From NCBI RefSeq assembly GCF_030160835.1, contig NZ_BSPC01000069.1, positions 310,001-374,000 on the forward strand: 64,000 nucleotides of DNA, written 5' to 3'. This document shows, piece by piece, positions 29,012-37,382 of this stretch (its first letter is position 1; every line of letters starts with the position of its first letter). The notes under the pieces were generated by a model. The model made no database searches. It worked only from the letters and a program-made list of their open reading frames with translations, and was not told the DNA's origin. The stretch is from Labrys miyagiensis (lineage in GTDB: Bacteria; Pseudomonadota; Alphaproteobacteria; Rhizobiales; Labraceae). A program made the translations under genes and the position numbers.

Positions 29012-29209
29012 GCCGCGACGCGAGCCTCCCCCACGAAGCTGGGGGAGGTGGCCGAACGAAGTGAGGTCGGAGGGGGTGTGGCCAGGATAAGGCGCGGGAA
29101 TCATTGATCTGGATATCGTTTCCAGTGCCTCTTTCCGCCCACACCCCCTCCGTCATTGCTTCGCAATGCCACCTCCCCCAGCTTCGTGGGGGAGGCTCGC
29201 GTTGCGCCC
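29012..29209. repeat. Family A palindromic repeat, full two-arm copy
   Basis: It occupies nearly the whole gap between the convergent ATPase and regulator genes, ending one base before the regulator stop. A bidirectional transcript end would fit this position. Confidence 0.92.
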
Positions 29210-29210
29210 T

Positions 29211-30299
29211 TCACGCCGCCCCCGTACTCCCATGCAATTCCAGCACCGGCGGGTCATACACGGTGCCAAAAGCCGCCCCCGGGTTCTCCCAGCGCCAGGC
29301 CAGCCGCTTCAGCACCGTCTCCGCCGCCTGCCTACTCGGCCGCCCCGCCACCGCGAGCTTGCCCAGATGCTCGCTCTCGATATCGGGCGTGCCGACGCGA
29401 ACCACGCTGACATCGCCGGGAATGGCCAGCCTCGCCTTGCCGAAGGCCTCCAGAATGCGCGCGCCGCTCTCGAAGGTGAGCAGCACCGCGGCGGTGGGGT
29501 GCTGGCCCGGGCCGCCGCGAAACAGGGCGTTGAGCGTGCCGGCGAGGTCGACATAGCCGTGATGCCCGCTGCGCGAGGGTGAGAAGACCAGCGGCGCCTC
29601 GGCTTGCGAGAGGCCGTTCCACAGGCGGTAGGCCTCGAACAGGCGGCCCAGGCGCTCGTAGAAATAGTCCGGCCGGTCCTCGACGATCCAGGCGATGCGG
29701 CGGTGGCCGAGGCGGGTGAGATGCTCGAGCACCAGGCGGGCGAGCACGCTCGGATCGTTGGAGATGGCGTCGACATCGAGTTGGTCGACGGCCCGGTTCT
29801 CGACGATGACATTGTTGCTGATCTCGCGCAGCAGAGCGAGCAGGCGTACCGGGATCACCGAGGTGCGCGGCTGCAGGATGCAGCTGTCGTAGCGCGGCCC
29901 GTCGCGCAGCATCGCCATGGCGTGCTCGGCGTCGGAATAGGTCAGCACCACCGAGGTGTGGCCCTCGGCCGTCAGGCGCTGGTGGATGGTCTGCGCGATC
30001 AGATCGCCGCGTTCATATTGCGAGTGATGGAGCAGTGTCAGCACCTGCCGCGCCGTGGCGCGGGCGGAGAGCGGCGCACGCGGGCCGACAAAGGTGCCGC
30101 GCCCGACGTGGGTGGCGACCACGCCCTCGGCGCGCAGCGCCTGCAGCGCCTGCTGCACCAGATGCTGGCTGACGCCATAGCGCGACACCAGCTCGCGCAC
30201 TGTGGGCAGGCGCGAGCCGACAGGCAGGCTATCCGCCATGCGCCGCAATTCCTCGATGACGCTCACGCTGACGCCCGGCGCACCCGCCTCGTCCCCCAT
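29211..30299 (-). CDS. GntR-LacI hybrid transcriptional regulator
   Basis: A 362-residue regulator. The first 75 residues are a GntR winged helix (LPVGSRLPTVRELVSRYGVSQHLVQQALQAL-type, read as GSRLPTVRELVSRYGVS and beyond, ending GRGTFVG). The rest is a LacI/periplasmic-binding-like sensor (LGHRRIAWIVEDRPDYFYER; IPGDVSVVRVG), as in AraR-type regulators. A sugar effector is expected. It is convergent with the second ABC operon. The ATG at 30299 follows GGAGGAGG; an upstream frame to 30380 is unsupported. Confidence 0.87.
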   Translation of the reverse strand: MGDEAGAPGVSVSVIEELRRMADSLPVGSRLPTVRELVSRYGVSQHLVQQALQALRAEGVVATHVGRGTFVGPRAPLSARATARQVLTLLHHSQYERGDLIAQTIHQRLTAEGHTSVVLTYSDAEHAMAMLRDGPRYDSCILQPRTSVIPVRLLALLREISNNVIVENRAVDQLDVDAISNDPSVLARLVLEHLTRLGHRRIAWIVEDRPDYFYERLGRLFEAYRLWNGLSQAEAPLVFSPSRSGHHGYVDLAGTLNALFRGGPGQHPTAAVLLTFESGARILEAFGKARLAIPGDVSVVRVGTPDIESEHLGKLAVAGRPSRQAAETVLKRLAWRWENPGAAFGTVYDPPVLELHGSTGAA

Positions 30300-30694
30300 C
30301 GCCCTCCTCCCGAGGCCGGCCGCGTGTTGAGGAGCAGCCGCAGGGATTTGTAGCGAATGACAGGATTTTCGTCGATACAATTTTCAATCAATACAAATTA
30401 TATGATGAAAATATAGGGCGCCGCTTGAGCCTCCCCCACGAAGCTGGGGGTATCCGTGACAACTTCGCGTGCGAAGTTGTCACTGGGCATTGCGAAGCAA
30501 TGACGGAGGGGGTGTGGGCGGAGTGAGGTGTGGGAAACGTAAGCCCGTTGTTCCGTTTCCCGTGCCCTTTACTGACTACACCCCCTCCGAGCCGGCTTCG
30601 CCGGCCCACCTCCCCCAGCTTCGTGGGGGAGGCTTAGGCCGCGCCCTGCATCGAGGCTCGCGTCGCGCCCTGCCTCGAACGTCGCAGGTGCCTC
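30300..30694. other. AT-rich regulator promoter and family A copy; no gene
   Basis: Bases 30340-30415 are AT-rich and carry GATACAA (30374-30380) and CAATACAAA (30389-30397), the latter also present in the promoter of the second ABC operon. The remainder is a full family A repeat (30416-30647) and short low-complexity sequence. Confidence 0.6.
30416..30647. repeat. Family A palindromic repeat carrying an inserted palindrome
   Basis: A full two-arm copy, but the AGG that normally closes the first hairpin is replaced by about 34 bases containing GTGACAACTTCGC-GT-GCGAAGTTGTCAC (30456-30483). The rest of the element resumes at GGCATTGCG. The right arm is normal. Confidence 0.88.
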
Positions 30695-32683
30695 TCACCC
30701 ACTGATCCGCGGCCGCCCAGAGGCCCTTGCCGTCACCAGCGCCTCGACGAAGATCTCCCGCCCCTCCGCCACCGCCTTCTTCTGCTCCACCGCCACGCTC
30801 GTCTCCACCGCCGCCGCGCCTGCCTGTAGCGCCTCGGCCTCCGCCTGCGCCCGCGCGGTCACCTCCGCGAAGGCCAGGGCCTCGGAGATATCCGTGATGT
30901 CACGCGTACCGCCCCGGGTGAACACCCGGAAGATGCCCTCCACCGGCTGCAGCACCTTCACCTCAGCCGACACATGCACGCCGCCGACCACCGCGCCCAC
31001 GGCATTGGCGACCTCGGCATGCTCCGGCACCAGCGAGGGCGCGCCGACCAGGCCGGCGATGTCGCCATAATAGGTGGCGGCCGAAGCGCCCAACCCAACC
31101 ACCGGCGTCGTCAGCGACAGGCCGATGCGCACAAGCCCGCTATGGCCGTCCAGCGCCGCCGCCGCCAAGGCATGGCGGGAGAGGCCCGCCTCGCGGAAGC
31201 CGTCCTCGGCCAGCGCGCATTCGAGCAGGAACTCGGCCGAGCGACGCGTCAGCGTGGCGATGATCAGCCGAGCGAGGATATCCGGCGTCTCGGCGAAGGG
31301 CAGGCCCATGGCGTTGCGCCGGCGCGAGAATAGCAGCATGCCCTTGGCCGCCGCCTCCTTGTCCCAGGCCTGGTGCAGCCCCAGACCATGGGCGGCGTCG
31401 GAGGGCGTGAGCGAGGCCATGATGGCGAGGCGCCGGTTGACCAGGCGCTGCAACGCATTGAGCTCGCGCCGGTTCTGGATGAGCTTGTCGGCGGCCTGCG
31501 GCCCCTTCTCCAGCCGCGCCAGCACCTCGGCCTCCAGCGCCGGCAGCTCGGCCCGCGAGGGATTGAGGCGTAGCGCAAAGCGCCCGAACAGTTCGTTGGG
31601 CAGGTCGGCGCGCAATTGCCGCTCCAGCGTGCCATGCACGAGTTCGCCATGCTCGATGGCGAGCAGCGACAGCGGCACGGCGCGGCGTGGCCCGAGCTTG
31701 AGGTGGCTCTCCAGCCCGTGCTGCTCGAGCATCAGCTCGCTGTCGCCACCCAGGCCGCAGGTGCGGATGGCGATGGCCTCCACCATGGTGCGGAAGCCGC
31801 CGATCAGCGCCCCGGCCGGATCGATGCGCGGGCGCCCCTCGCGCAGCACCACGACATCGGTGGTGGTGCCGCCTATATCGGAGACCAGCGCGTCCGGCGC
31901 CCTGGCGAGGAAGGCGCCGCCCACGGCGCTGGCGGCGGGACCGGAAAAGATCGTCTCGATCGGCTTGGTCTTGGCCACCTCGGCCGCCACCAGCGAGCCA
32001 TCGCCCCGCACCACCATCAGGGGCGCCGATATGCCGAGCACCGAGAGCCGGCCTTCGGTCGCCGCAATCAGGGCTTCGAGCAGATGGATGAGGCGGGCAT
32101 TGAGCACGCAGGTGAGCGCCCGCTTCGGCCCGTCGAGCTTGGCCGAGAGCTCATGCCCGCAGGTGACGGGCAGCCCTGTCTCGCGGCGCAGGATCTCACG
32201 CGCGGCGATCTCGTGGGAGGGGTCGAGCACAGCAAAGCGCCCGGTGACGGCAAAGCCGGTGAGCGAGGGCGCCAGAAGCTTCACCTCCGCCGCGAGGGTG
32301 ACGGCATCGAGCGGCGCGCGCTGATGGCCCATGGCATCATGCCCGCCGCCGATCAGCAGCACGGGATCCCCGCCCAGCGCCGCCTTGAGATCGGGTCGCT
32401 CCGCATCGGCGGCATCGAAGCCGATATAGACGAGCCCGACGCGCCCGCCCTGCCCCTCCACCATGGCATTGGTGGCGAGCGTGGTGGAGAGCGACACCAG
32501 CGCGATGGCGGCGGGATCGATGCGCGACTGTTCCAGCACGGCGCCAACCGCCCCGCCGACCCCGATGGCAAGGTCATGATGGGTGGTGAGGGACTTGGCT
32601 TTGGCGACGACGCCGGAGGATTCGTCGTAGAGCACGGCATCGGTGAAGGTGCCGCCTGTGTCGATGCCGAGGAGAAGGGCCAT
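30695..32683 (-). CDS. Hydantoinase/oxoprolinase A-type subunit
   Basis: A 662-residue HyuA-type protein of the acetate-kinase-like ATPase fold. The N-terminal phosphate loop is LLGIDTGGTFTDAVLYD. The second ATP-binding segment is VSDIGGTTTDVVVLREG (about residue 270), and PIETIFSGPAASAVGG is typical. Relatives open hydantoins, 5-oxoproline or ketones using ATP and usually act with a HyuB subunit. No B subunit lies next to it in the window. The GntR-LacI gene upstream is on the same strand but separated by a repeat. Confidence 0.85.
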   Translation of the reverse strand: MALLLGIDTGGTFTDAVLYDESSGVVAKAKSLTTHHDLAIGVGGAVGAVLEQSRIDPAAIALVSLSTTLATNAMVEGQGGRVGLVYIGFDAADAERPDLKAALGGDPVLLIGGGHDAMGHQRAPLDAVTLAAEVKLLAPSLTGFAVTGRFAVLDPSHEIAAREILRRETGLPVTCGHELSAKLDGPKRALTCVLNARLIHLLEALIAATEGRLSVLGISAPLMVVRGDGSLVAAEVAKTKPIETIFSGPAASAVGGAFLARAPDALVSDIGGTTTDVVVLREGRPRIDPAGALIGGFRTMVEAIAIRTCGLGGDSELMLEQHGLESHLKLGPRRAVPLSLLAIEHGELVHGTLERQLRADLPNELFGRFALRLNPSRAELPALEAEVLARLEKGPQAADKLIQNRRELNALQRLVNRRLAIMASLTPSDAAHGLGLHQAWDKEAAAKGMLLFSRRRNAMGLPFAETPDILARLIIATLTRRSAEFLLECALAEDGFREAGLSRHALAAAALDGHSGLVRIGLSLTTPVVGLGASAATYYGDIAGLVGAPSLVPEHAEVANAVGAVVGGVHVSAEVKVLQPVEGIFRVFTRGGTRDITDISEALAFAEVTARAQAEAEALQAGAAAVETSVAVEQKKAVAEGREIFVEALVTARASGRPRISG

Positions 32684-32770
32684 GGAGTCCGCGGGGAAAG
32701 GGGGATGTCGGGCGGTGATAGCGGAAGGTGGGGTGAGGTGGAAGGGGGTGGGCTTACGGCGCCGGCTTTA

Positions 32771-32850
32771 TCCGGGTGCACGGGCATCTTGCCCGTTCTT
32801 GAAACGCTCACAGGATGGGAAGAACGGGCAAGATGCCCGTGCACCCGGAT
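32771..32850. repeat. Family C long inverted repeat
   Basis: Nearly perfect 32-base arms (TCCGGGTGCACGGGCATC... and complement, each ending TTCTT / AAGAA) around about 15 bases. It is the most intact of three copies (2637 and 55685 are the others) and lies upstream of the hydantoinase gene. Confidence 0.92.
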
Positions 32851-32907
32851 AGCGGCGCCATGGTGACCGTGTTATCGATTCTCCATCGATGATTTCAGGC
32901 GTGCCTC

Positions 32908-33168
32908 ATGAGTGATAGTGACAGCGGACCGGTTCATCTCGTGGAGGATGCGGAGTCCGGCGATCGATTCCTGGTCTATGGCACTGACAAGGGCCTGAAG
33001 CTCGATATCCGCTATGAGGATGAGACCCTCTGGATGACGCAGGCCCAGATCGGGTAACTCTTCGGCCGCGACCGAATGGTTATAACCAAGCATATCAATA
33101 ACATATTGGCCGAGGGAGGGTTACCTGAAGAAAGCAATGTGCAAAAAATGCACAACGATCCCCAAGCG
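32908..33168 (+). pseudogene. RhuM-family protein remnant
   Basis: Translation from the ATG at 32908 gives a RhuM-like N-terminus with DETLWMTQAQIG, then a TAA at 33055-33057, then in the same frame LFGRDRMVITKHINNILAEG and LPEESNVQKMHN. These strings match the KilA/RhuM pattern (WLTQAQMAELFG...ISxHIKNIFxEGEL). Homology ends near 33165, where unrelated repeat-like sequence starts, so roughly the last three quarters of the gene are missing. RhuM genes travel with mobile elements. Confidence 0.7.
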
Positions 33169-33396
33169 TCAGCTTCTTTCGCCTCCGCCGTTTTCTCACC
33201 GCGATGCGCAAGCGCTCTCGTTCCCACGCCCTTTCCGGCTGGGTTGATGAAGAGACAGGGCGATGGCGGCTGCGAAGCAGCCGTGAAAGCAAGATCATGG
33301 AAGATGCAGGCCGCACTGTCGGTGCAGGCCGCCATCGCCCCGTTCCGGCTGCCTCGCCCGCTGACAAGGCGCGCAAGGCCACCTGTTTTTTCCGCC

Positions 33397-33500
33397 CAAA
33401 GCGTTTTGCGATTTGGCGGAATCGCCAAGAATCGCAAAGACGCGTCCAACCAAAGAGCTGGAGCAAAGAAGCGTTTCTACTGAAACGCGCTTTGCTTTAG
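33397..33500. repeat. Family F palindromic repeat
   Basis: AAAGCGTTTTGCGATTTGGC at one end and GCGTTTCTACTGAAACGCGC at the other form hairpins around GCCAAGAATCGCAAAGACGC. The reverse complement of that central string recurs with few changes at 63605-63630. Confidence 0.75.
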
Positions 33501-33931
33501 CACAGGCGGAGGCGAGCCGGGAGCGGATGGCACGGACCATCCGAACCTGACCAGCCGGCTCGGTCAAGGGGCTCAGCGCTGCAGTCCTGGCCGGACAGTG
33601 GCATGAGCCGTCTTCACCGCATCGGCGGGACATGGGGACAAAGGCGTTGCCGGGCTCAAGCCCTTCACGCTCCGTCCCGGGATCGCGTGGCACTTCCATG
33701 GGGTGCCGATCCCGTCTGTCCCGCTCGTCACCCCTGGAGGCCGGCTTCGAGAGAAGCGTGACCGCCGCGCGCCTATCGCTTGGATAGGCACTCGGGGTGG
33801 ATGGAGGCGTTCGGAGCCGGGTTGATCATACGCCGGCCGCTGACGCCTCGTTCCAGGACGGATGAGAACATGGGGATGAATGAAAGTCAACACTGGTTCT
33901 GCGTTTGTCCAATGCAATCGGATGAATGCTT

Positions 33932-33995
33932 TTATGGTCATCCCGTGCGCACTGCGCCACACAGTGATGTGGTGCAGTGCCCACGGGATGACCTT
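33932..33995. repeat. Family E palindrome
   Basis: GGTCATCCCGTGCGCACTGC pairs with GCAGTGCCCACGGGATGACC with an inner CCACA / TGTGG stem. The outer arm is shared with the element between hisA and hisF (5312-5455). Confidence 0.8.
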
Positions 33996-34424
33996 GAAAG
34001 CGTTCGCCCACTTACCCTGTCTTTTTGTGCTTATGCCGCCGAAGGTGGATGCTAGGCAGGGTGCTGTCGATTGATCCGGTCGCTGACGAGCGGTTTGACC
34101 GGGTAACCAAGGGATCGTTTAAGAATTAAGCGCTTTAAGCGCCGCGCCTCTCCCGCATTCCCGACACCGGCTTGCCGGTTCACTGATTTCTAACGGCCCC
34201 TAAGCGACATCAACTACCGATCTCGTTTTCTCGCGGTCGATAGATTGGGCGCACTGTCACCGCAATCCCTGCGCACCTGTCCCCGTCATTCCGTGATCCT
34301 CCGCGCCGCACTCCCACCGCCCCCCGCGCACCACGCCAAATCCTTCACTTCCAATTCACGGCGCGTGCGCCATGATGCACCTGACTTCAGAAGCAAGACG
34401 CAGGATAAGCCAGCGGAAGAGCCG

Positions 34425-35090
34425 ATGATCAGCGCCAACCATCCCCTGCTCTCGGAGCGCCCCTATACGGGCGGCGAAATCGCGGCCGATATCGCTGTGC
34501 ATGGCGTGGGCATCGCGGCGGCCATCGTTGGCGTGGCGGTTCTCCTGTGGGAGGTCGCCGGCTCCAGGGAGCCGGGGGTCGTCGCCGCGGCCGGCGTCTA
34601 CGGCTTTACCCTGCTCGCCATGCTCAGCGCTTCGGCGCTCTACAATGCCTGGCCGATGGGGCGGTTGAAATGGCTCCTGCGCCGGTTCGACCTTTCCGGC
34701 ATCTATCTCCTGATTGCCGGCACCTACACCCCGCTCCTCACCCAGCTTTCGAGCAAGCCGTGGGCCTGGGTCCTCGGGCTGGTGATCTGGACGGGCTCCC
34801 TCGTCGGCATTGTCCTCAAACTGTCCCTGCCCGGGCGCTTCGACAGACATGCCATCGTCATCTATCTCGCCCTCGGCTGGGTGGGGCTGGTGGCAAGCCC
34901 GCTCCTCATTGCCTCCTTCAGCGTGGAAACCCTGGCCCTTATCGTGATCGGCGGCGTGATCTATTCGCTGGGCGTGCTGTTCTACCTCTGGAACAGCCTG
35001 CGTTTCCACAACGTCATCTGGCACGGCTTCGTCTGCCTGGCCGCGATCTGCCATTATGCGGCGATCTTCCGCTCGCTTGGCGGTGTGTGA
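34425..35090 (+). CDS. Hemolysin III family (PAQR) membrane protein
   Basis: A 221-residue seven-helix membrane protein. The N-terminal GGEIAADIAVHGVGI carries the conserved His. SASALYNAWP (SxxxH-type region) precedes the loop RRFDLSGIYLLIAGTYTPL (Asp), and the C-terminal FHNVIWHGFVCLAAICHYAAI carries the two closing His. These zinc-binding residues define the family. Despite the name, most members are not known toxins. The start at 34425 follows GGAAGAG; the frame extends to 34245 without support. Confidence 0.88.
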   Translation: MISANHPLLSERPYTGGEIAADIAVHGVGIAAAIVGVAVLLWEVAGSREPGVVAAAGVYGFTLLAMLSASALYNAWPMGRLKWLLRRFDLSGIYLLIAGTYTPLLTQLSSKPWAWVLGLVIWTGSLVGIVLKLSLPGRFDRHAIVIYLALGWVGLVASPLLIASFSVETLALIVIGGVIYSLGVLFYLWNSLRFHNVIWHGFVCLAAICHYAAIFRSLGGV

Positions 35091-35162
35091 CGCTGGAGGT
35101 TAAAGCGGCGGCGCACCAACGCCCCTTTTCCTCTTTCAACCGCTGTCGCGGTAGACGCCGGC

Positions 35163-35606
35163 TCACGGCCCTACCTTGATGACCGCCACGATGTCTTCGG
35201 AGGGGTTGTCCGGCGACTCATGGAAATCTGTGTGCAGCTTCACCGTGTCCGTCCCCACAAAACCCAGGTTTGACTGATAGTTGACCACGGCCATCGGAAT
35301 GGTCTTCTGGTTGCATTTGTAGCGGGGGTTTGTCGCCGGATAGGCGGGATGAGCGGACTTGATGGCAACGGTGGCCGTGCCGTGCTGCGGCTTGCCGGTA
35401 ATACTTATCGACGGCGTGGCTCCAAGCGTCGAGCAGTCAACGGTCACCTGATAGGCATCATAGATCTGCACCGATTGCCTCGATTTCGCGTGGATCGTAT
35501 AGCCGGAATCACTCCTCAGACCGACCTCCGGCTGGCCATTCTGGCCCGTGCAGCCCGCGAGTCCTGCGCTGACGAGACCAGCAAGGCAAAGGTAGCCGAC
35601 TTTCAT
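35163..35606 (-). CDS. Small secreted lipoprotein of unknown function
   Basis: A 147-residue protein with a lipoprotein signal: MKVGYLCLAGLVSAGLAGC, with the lipobox LAGC at residues 16-19. The mature part is a beta-rich single domain (GTATVAIKSAHPAYP, NLGFVGTDTVKLHTDFHES), possibly Ig-like. The ATG at 35606 is preferred because it begins the signal peptide; the open frame continues upstream into a repeat. I do not recognise the family. Confidence 0.75.
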   Translation of the reverse strand: MKVGYLCLAGLVSAGLAGCTGQNGQPEVGLRSDSGYTIHAKSRQSVQIYDAYQVTVDCSTLGATPSISITGKPQHGTATVAIKSAHPAYPATNPRYKCNQKTIPMAVVNYQSNLGFVGTDTVKLHTDFHESPDNPSEDIVAVIKVGP

Positions 35607-35625
35607 TTGGATGTTTCCTTCCCCG

Positions 35626-35712
35626 GAGCAAAATGCATTCAGGCAGGAGAGCAGAGTTTCAGATCTACTCTTTGGTAGCAAATGCAGTTTGCGATTCTTG
35701 GTGATTCTATCT
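35626..35712. repeat. Family F repeat, degenerate copy
   Basis: GCAAAATGCATTC at the left and TTTGCGATTCTTGG at the right match strings in the copies at 28077, 33397 and 63565. It fills the promoter-side gap of the lipoprotein gene. Confidence 0.6.
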
Positions 35713-35828
35713 GCGATTACGGTGACAATTTACTAAAAAGCCCGCACTGGTCGTAAGCCGCATGATAAACCGCCAAACGAATCCGGAGTGAGGTATCGGC
35801 CGGTACGGCCAACACAAAAGCCCAAGCC

Positions 35829-37274
35829 TCAGCCTGCGAATCCCGCCACGGGGTGCGGATGTATCCACCTCCCCTCCGCCTCCAGCCGCGCCGCCAATCC
35901 CAGCAGGGTCGGCTCATGTCCCATCGGGGCGATGAGCTGGAGGGGGAGCGGCAGGCCGGCGGGGTCGTGGCCGAAGGGGAGTGTGAGGGCCGGGTGGCCG
36001 GCGATATTGGCGAGGGCGGCGAGCGGGGCGAAGGCCGCCATGCGGTTGAGGTGCAACTCGGTGTCGGGGTGATCCATCGGGAACGAGCCGAGGGGAAGCG
36101 GCGCCGAGGCGAGCATCGGAGCCAGCAGGCAATCGATATCGTCGAACAGCTCCCAAAGGTCGCGGCTGACATGCACGGCGCCGCTCAGGCTGTTCCAGAG
36201 GCCGGCGCCCGAGAGGGCCCGGCCGCGTTCGGCGAAGGCCTGGGTCAGCGGTTCGGCCCTGTGCATGTCGAGCTTCAGCTCGTCCGCGAGCGCCGCGAGA
36301 TTGGCCGAGATGATATCGGCGAAGACGGCGCCGCTGCGCCTGACGCTCGCCTCGAGGCGCGGCCAGGCGAGCGGGACGAGCCGGTGACCGGCGGCCTCGA
36401 GGCTGCGCCCGGCCTCGGCAACGGCCTGAAGCCGTTCCGGCGCCGTCGGCCAGGCCAGGCCGGTGTCGGTCAGGAGGCCGATGCGAAGGCGGGCGGCGTG
36501 GCGTTCGAGGATCGGCGGGTCGGCATAGGGCCCCCAGGTATCGCCGCGCAGCGCCCGGAAGATCGCCGCCAAATCGCGCACGGAGCGGCAAACGGCGAGC
36601 TCGCTGGCAATACCGGCGAGGTGGTTGCCGAAATGCGGCCCAGAGGGCATGGCGCCGCGCGTTGCCTTCAGGCCCACCAGGCCGCAGCAGGCCGCCGGCA
36701 CCCGGATCGAGCCGCCGGCATCGGTGGCGTGGGCGATGGCGACGATGCCCGAGGTGACCGCAGCCGCCGCCCCGCCCGAGGAGCCGCCGGCGATCAGGGC
36801 CGGCGCGAGGGGATTGCGGCAGAGCGGGCCCCGGGCCGGCTCGCTGGTGAGCGAGAGGCCGACCTCGGGGGTGGTGGTGAGGCCGAAGGCGCACAGGCCC
36901 GCCTGCCGGTAGCGTACCGCCAGGTCCGAGTCGGCGCCGGGGTCGGCGAGATGGTCGAAGAGATGCGAGCCAGCCCGCACGGGCAGGCCGGCGAAGGGGC
37001 CGCCGAGATCCTTGGCCAGGGTCGGAACACCGGCGAAGGGACGCGCCCGGAAGCGCTCCGGATTCTCGCGCCTCTCGCGATCCGCTACCTCGGCGGCAGC
37101 AAGGCCCAGGCCCGCGTCGAGATGGCAGACCGCACCGCAGGCATCGGCCCCGGCGGCGGCAAGCGCCACCTCCATCGCCTCGACGCAGCTCAGTTCCCCG
37201 GCCGCGATAGCGGCGGCAAGCGCCGTGGCATCGCCGACCCCGCCCGGCGGCGGCTGGATTTCGACGTGGCTCAT
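35829..37274 (-). CDS. Amidase-signature hydrolase
   Basis: A 481-residue amidase-signature enzyme. The Ser-cisSer-Lys triad is visible: Lys in VPTLAKDLGGPF, the cis-Ser in GGSSGGAAAAVTSG, and the nucleophile Ser in ATDAGGSIRVPAACCGLVGLK. The substrate may be an aliphatic or aryl amide. The start is uncertain: ATG at 37274 lacks a ribosome site, while ATG at 37325 (17 residues longer) has AAGG upstream. It lies about 60-110 bases after the AEC carrier on the same strand, so the two may be co-transcribed. Confidence 0.88.
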   Translation of the reverse strand: MSHVEIQPPPGGVGDATALAAAIAAGELSCVEAMEVALAAAGADACGAVCHLDAGLGLAAAEVADRERRENPERFRARPFAGVPTLAKDLGGPFAGLPVRAGSHLFDHLADPGADSDLAVRYRQAGLCAFGLTTTPEVGLSLTSEPARGPLCRNPLAPALIAGGSSGGAAAAVTSGIVAIAHATDAGGSIRVPAACCGLVGLKATRGAMPSGPHFGNHLAGIASELAVCRSVRDLAAIFRALRGDTWGPYADPPILERHAARLRIGLLTDTGLAWPTAPERLQAVAEAGRSLEAAGHRLVPLAWPRLEASVRRSGAVFADIISANLAALADELKLDMHRAEPLTQAFAERGRALSGAGLWNSLSGAVHVSRDLWELFDDIDCLLAPMLASAPLPLGSFPMDHPDTELHLNRMAAFAPLAALANIAGHPALTLPFGHDPAGLPLPLQLIAPMGHEPTLLGLAARLEAEGRWIHPHPVAGFAG

Positions 37275-37382
37275 GACAACGTCGTACTCATTGGTCTGCG
37301 TCTTCCATCCTTGCCTCGGAGCCATGGCGGCGCCTTTGCAGGATAAGGCCCGCCGAACACGGAGTCTTCATGCCCTCGGTGC

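Larger units (their letters stand above)
33169..34424. other. 1.25 kb without a recognisable gene, repeat-rich
   Basis: Several open frames exist but none has family motifs or a good ribosome site. It contains a GGGCGATGGCGGC / GCCGCCATCGCCC inverted pair (about 33258-33338), the family F repeat at 33397-33500, and the family E palindrome at 33932-33995. Base composition is less GC-rich than in the neighbouring genes near 33880-34140. It looks like decayed accessory sequence. Confidence 0.55.

Noticed and set aside
33169-34074. Several frames of 60-145 codons on both strands
   Set aside because: They overlap each other and the repeats, lack ribosome sites and show no recognisable domain.
36000-37346. 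A 497-codon plus-strand frame opposite the amidase
   Set aside because: The minus strand carries the complete amidase signature; the plus frame is a Gly/Arg-rich shadow.
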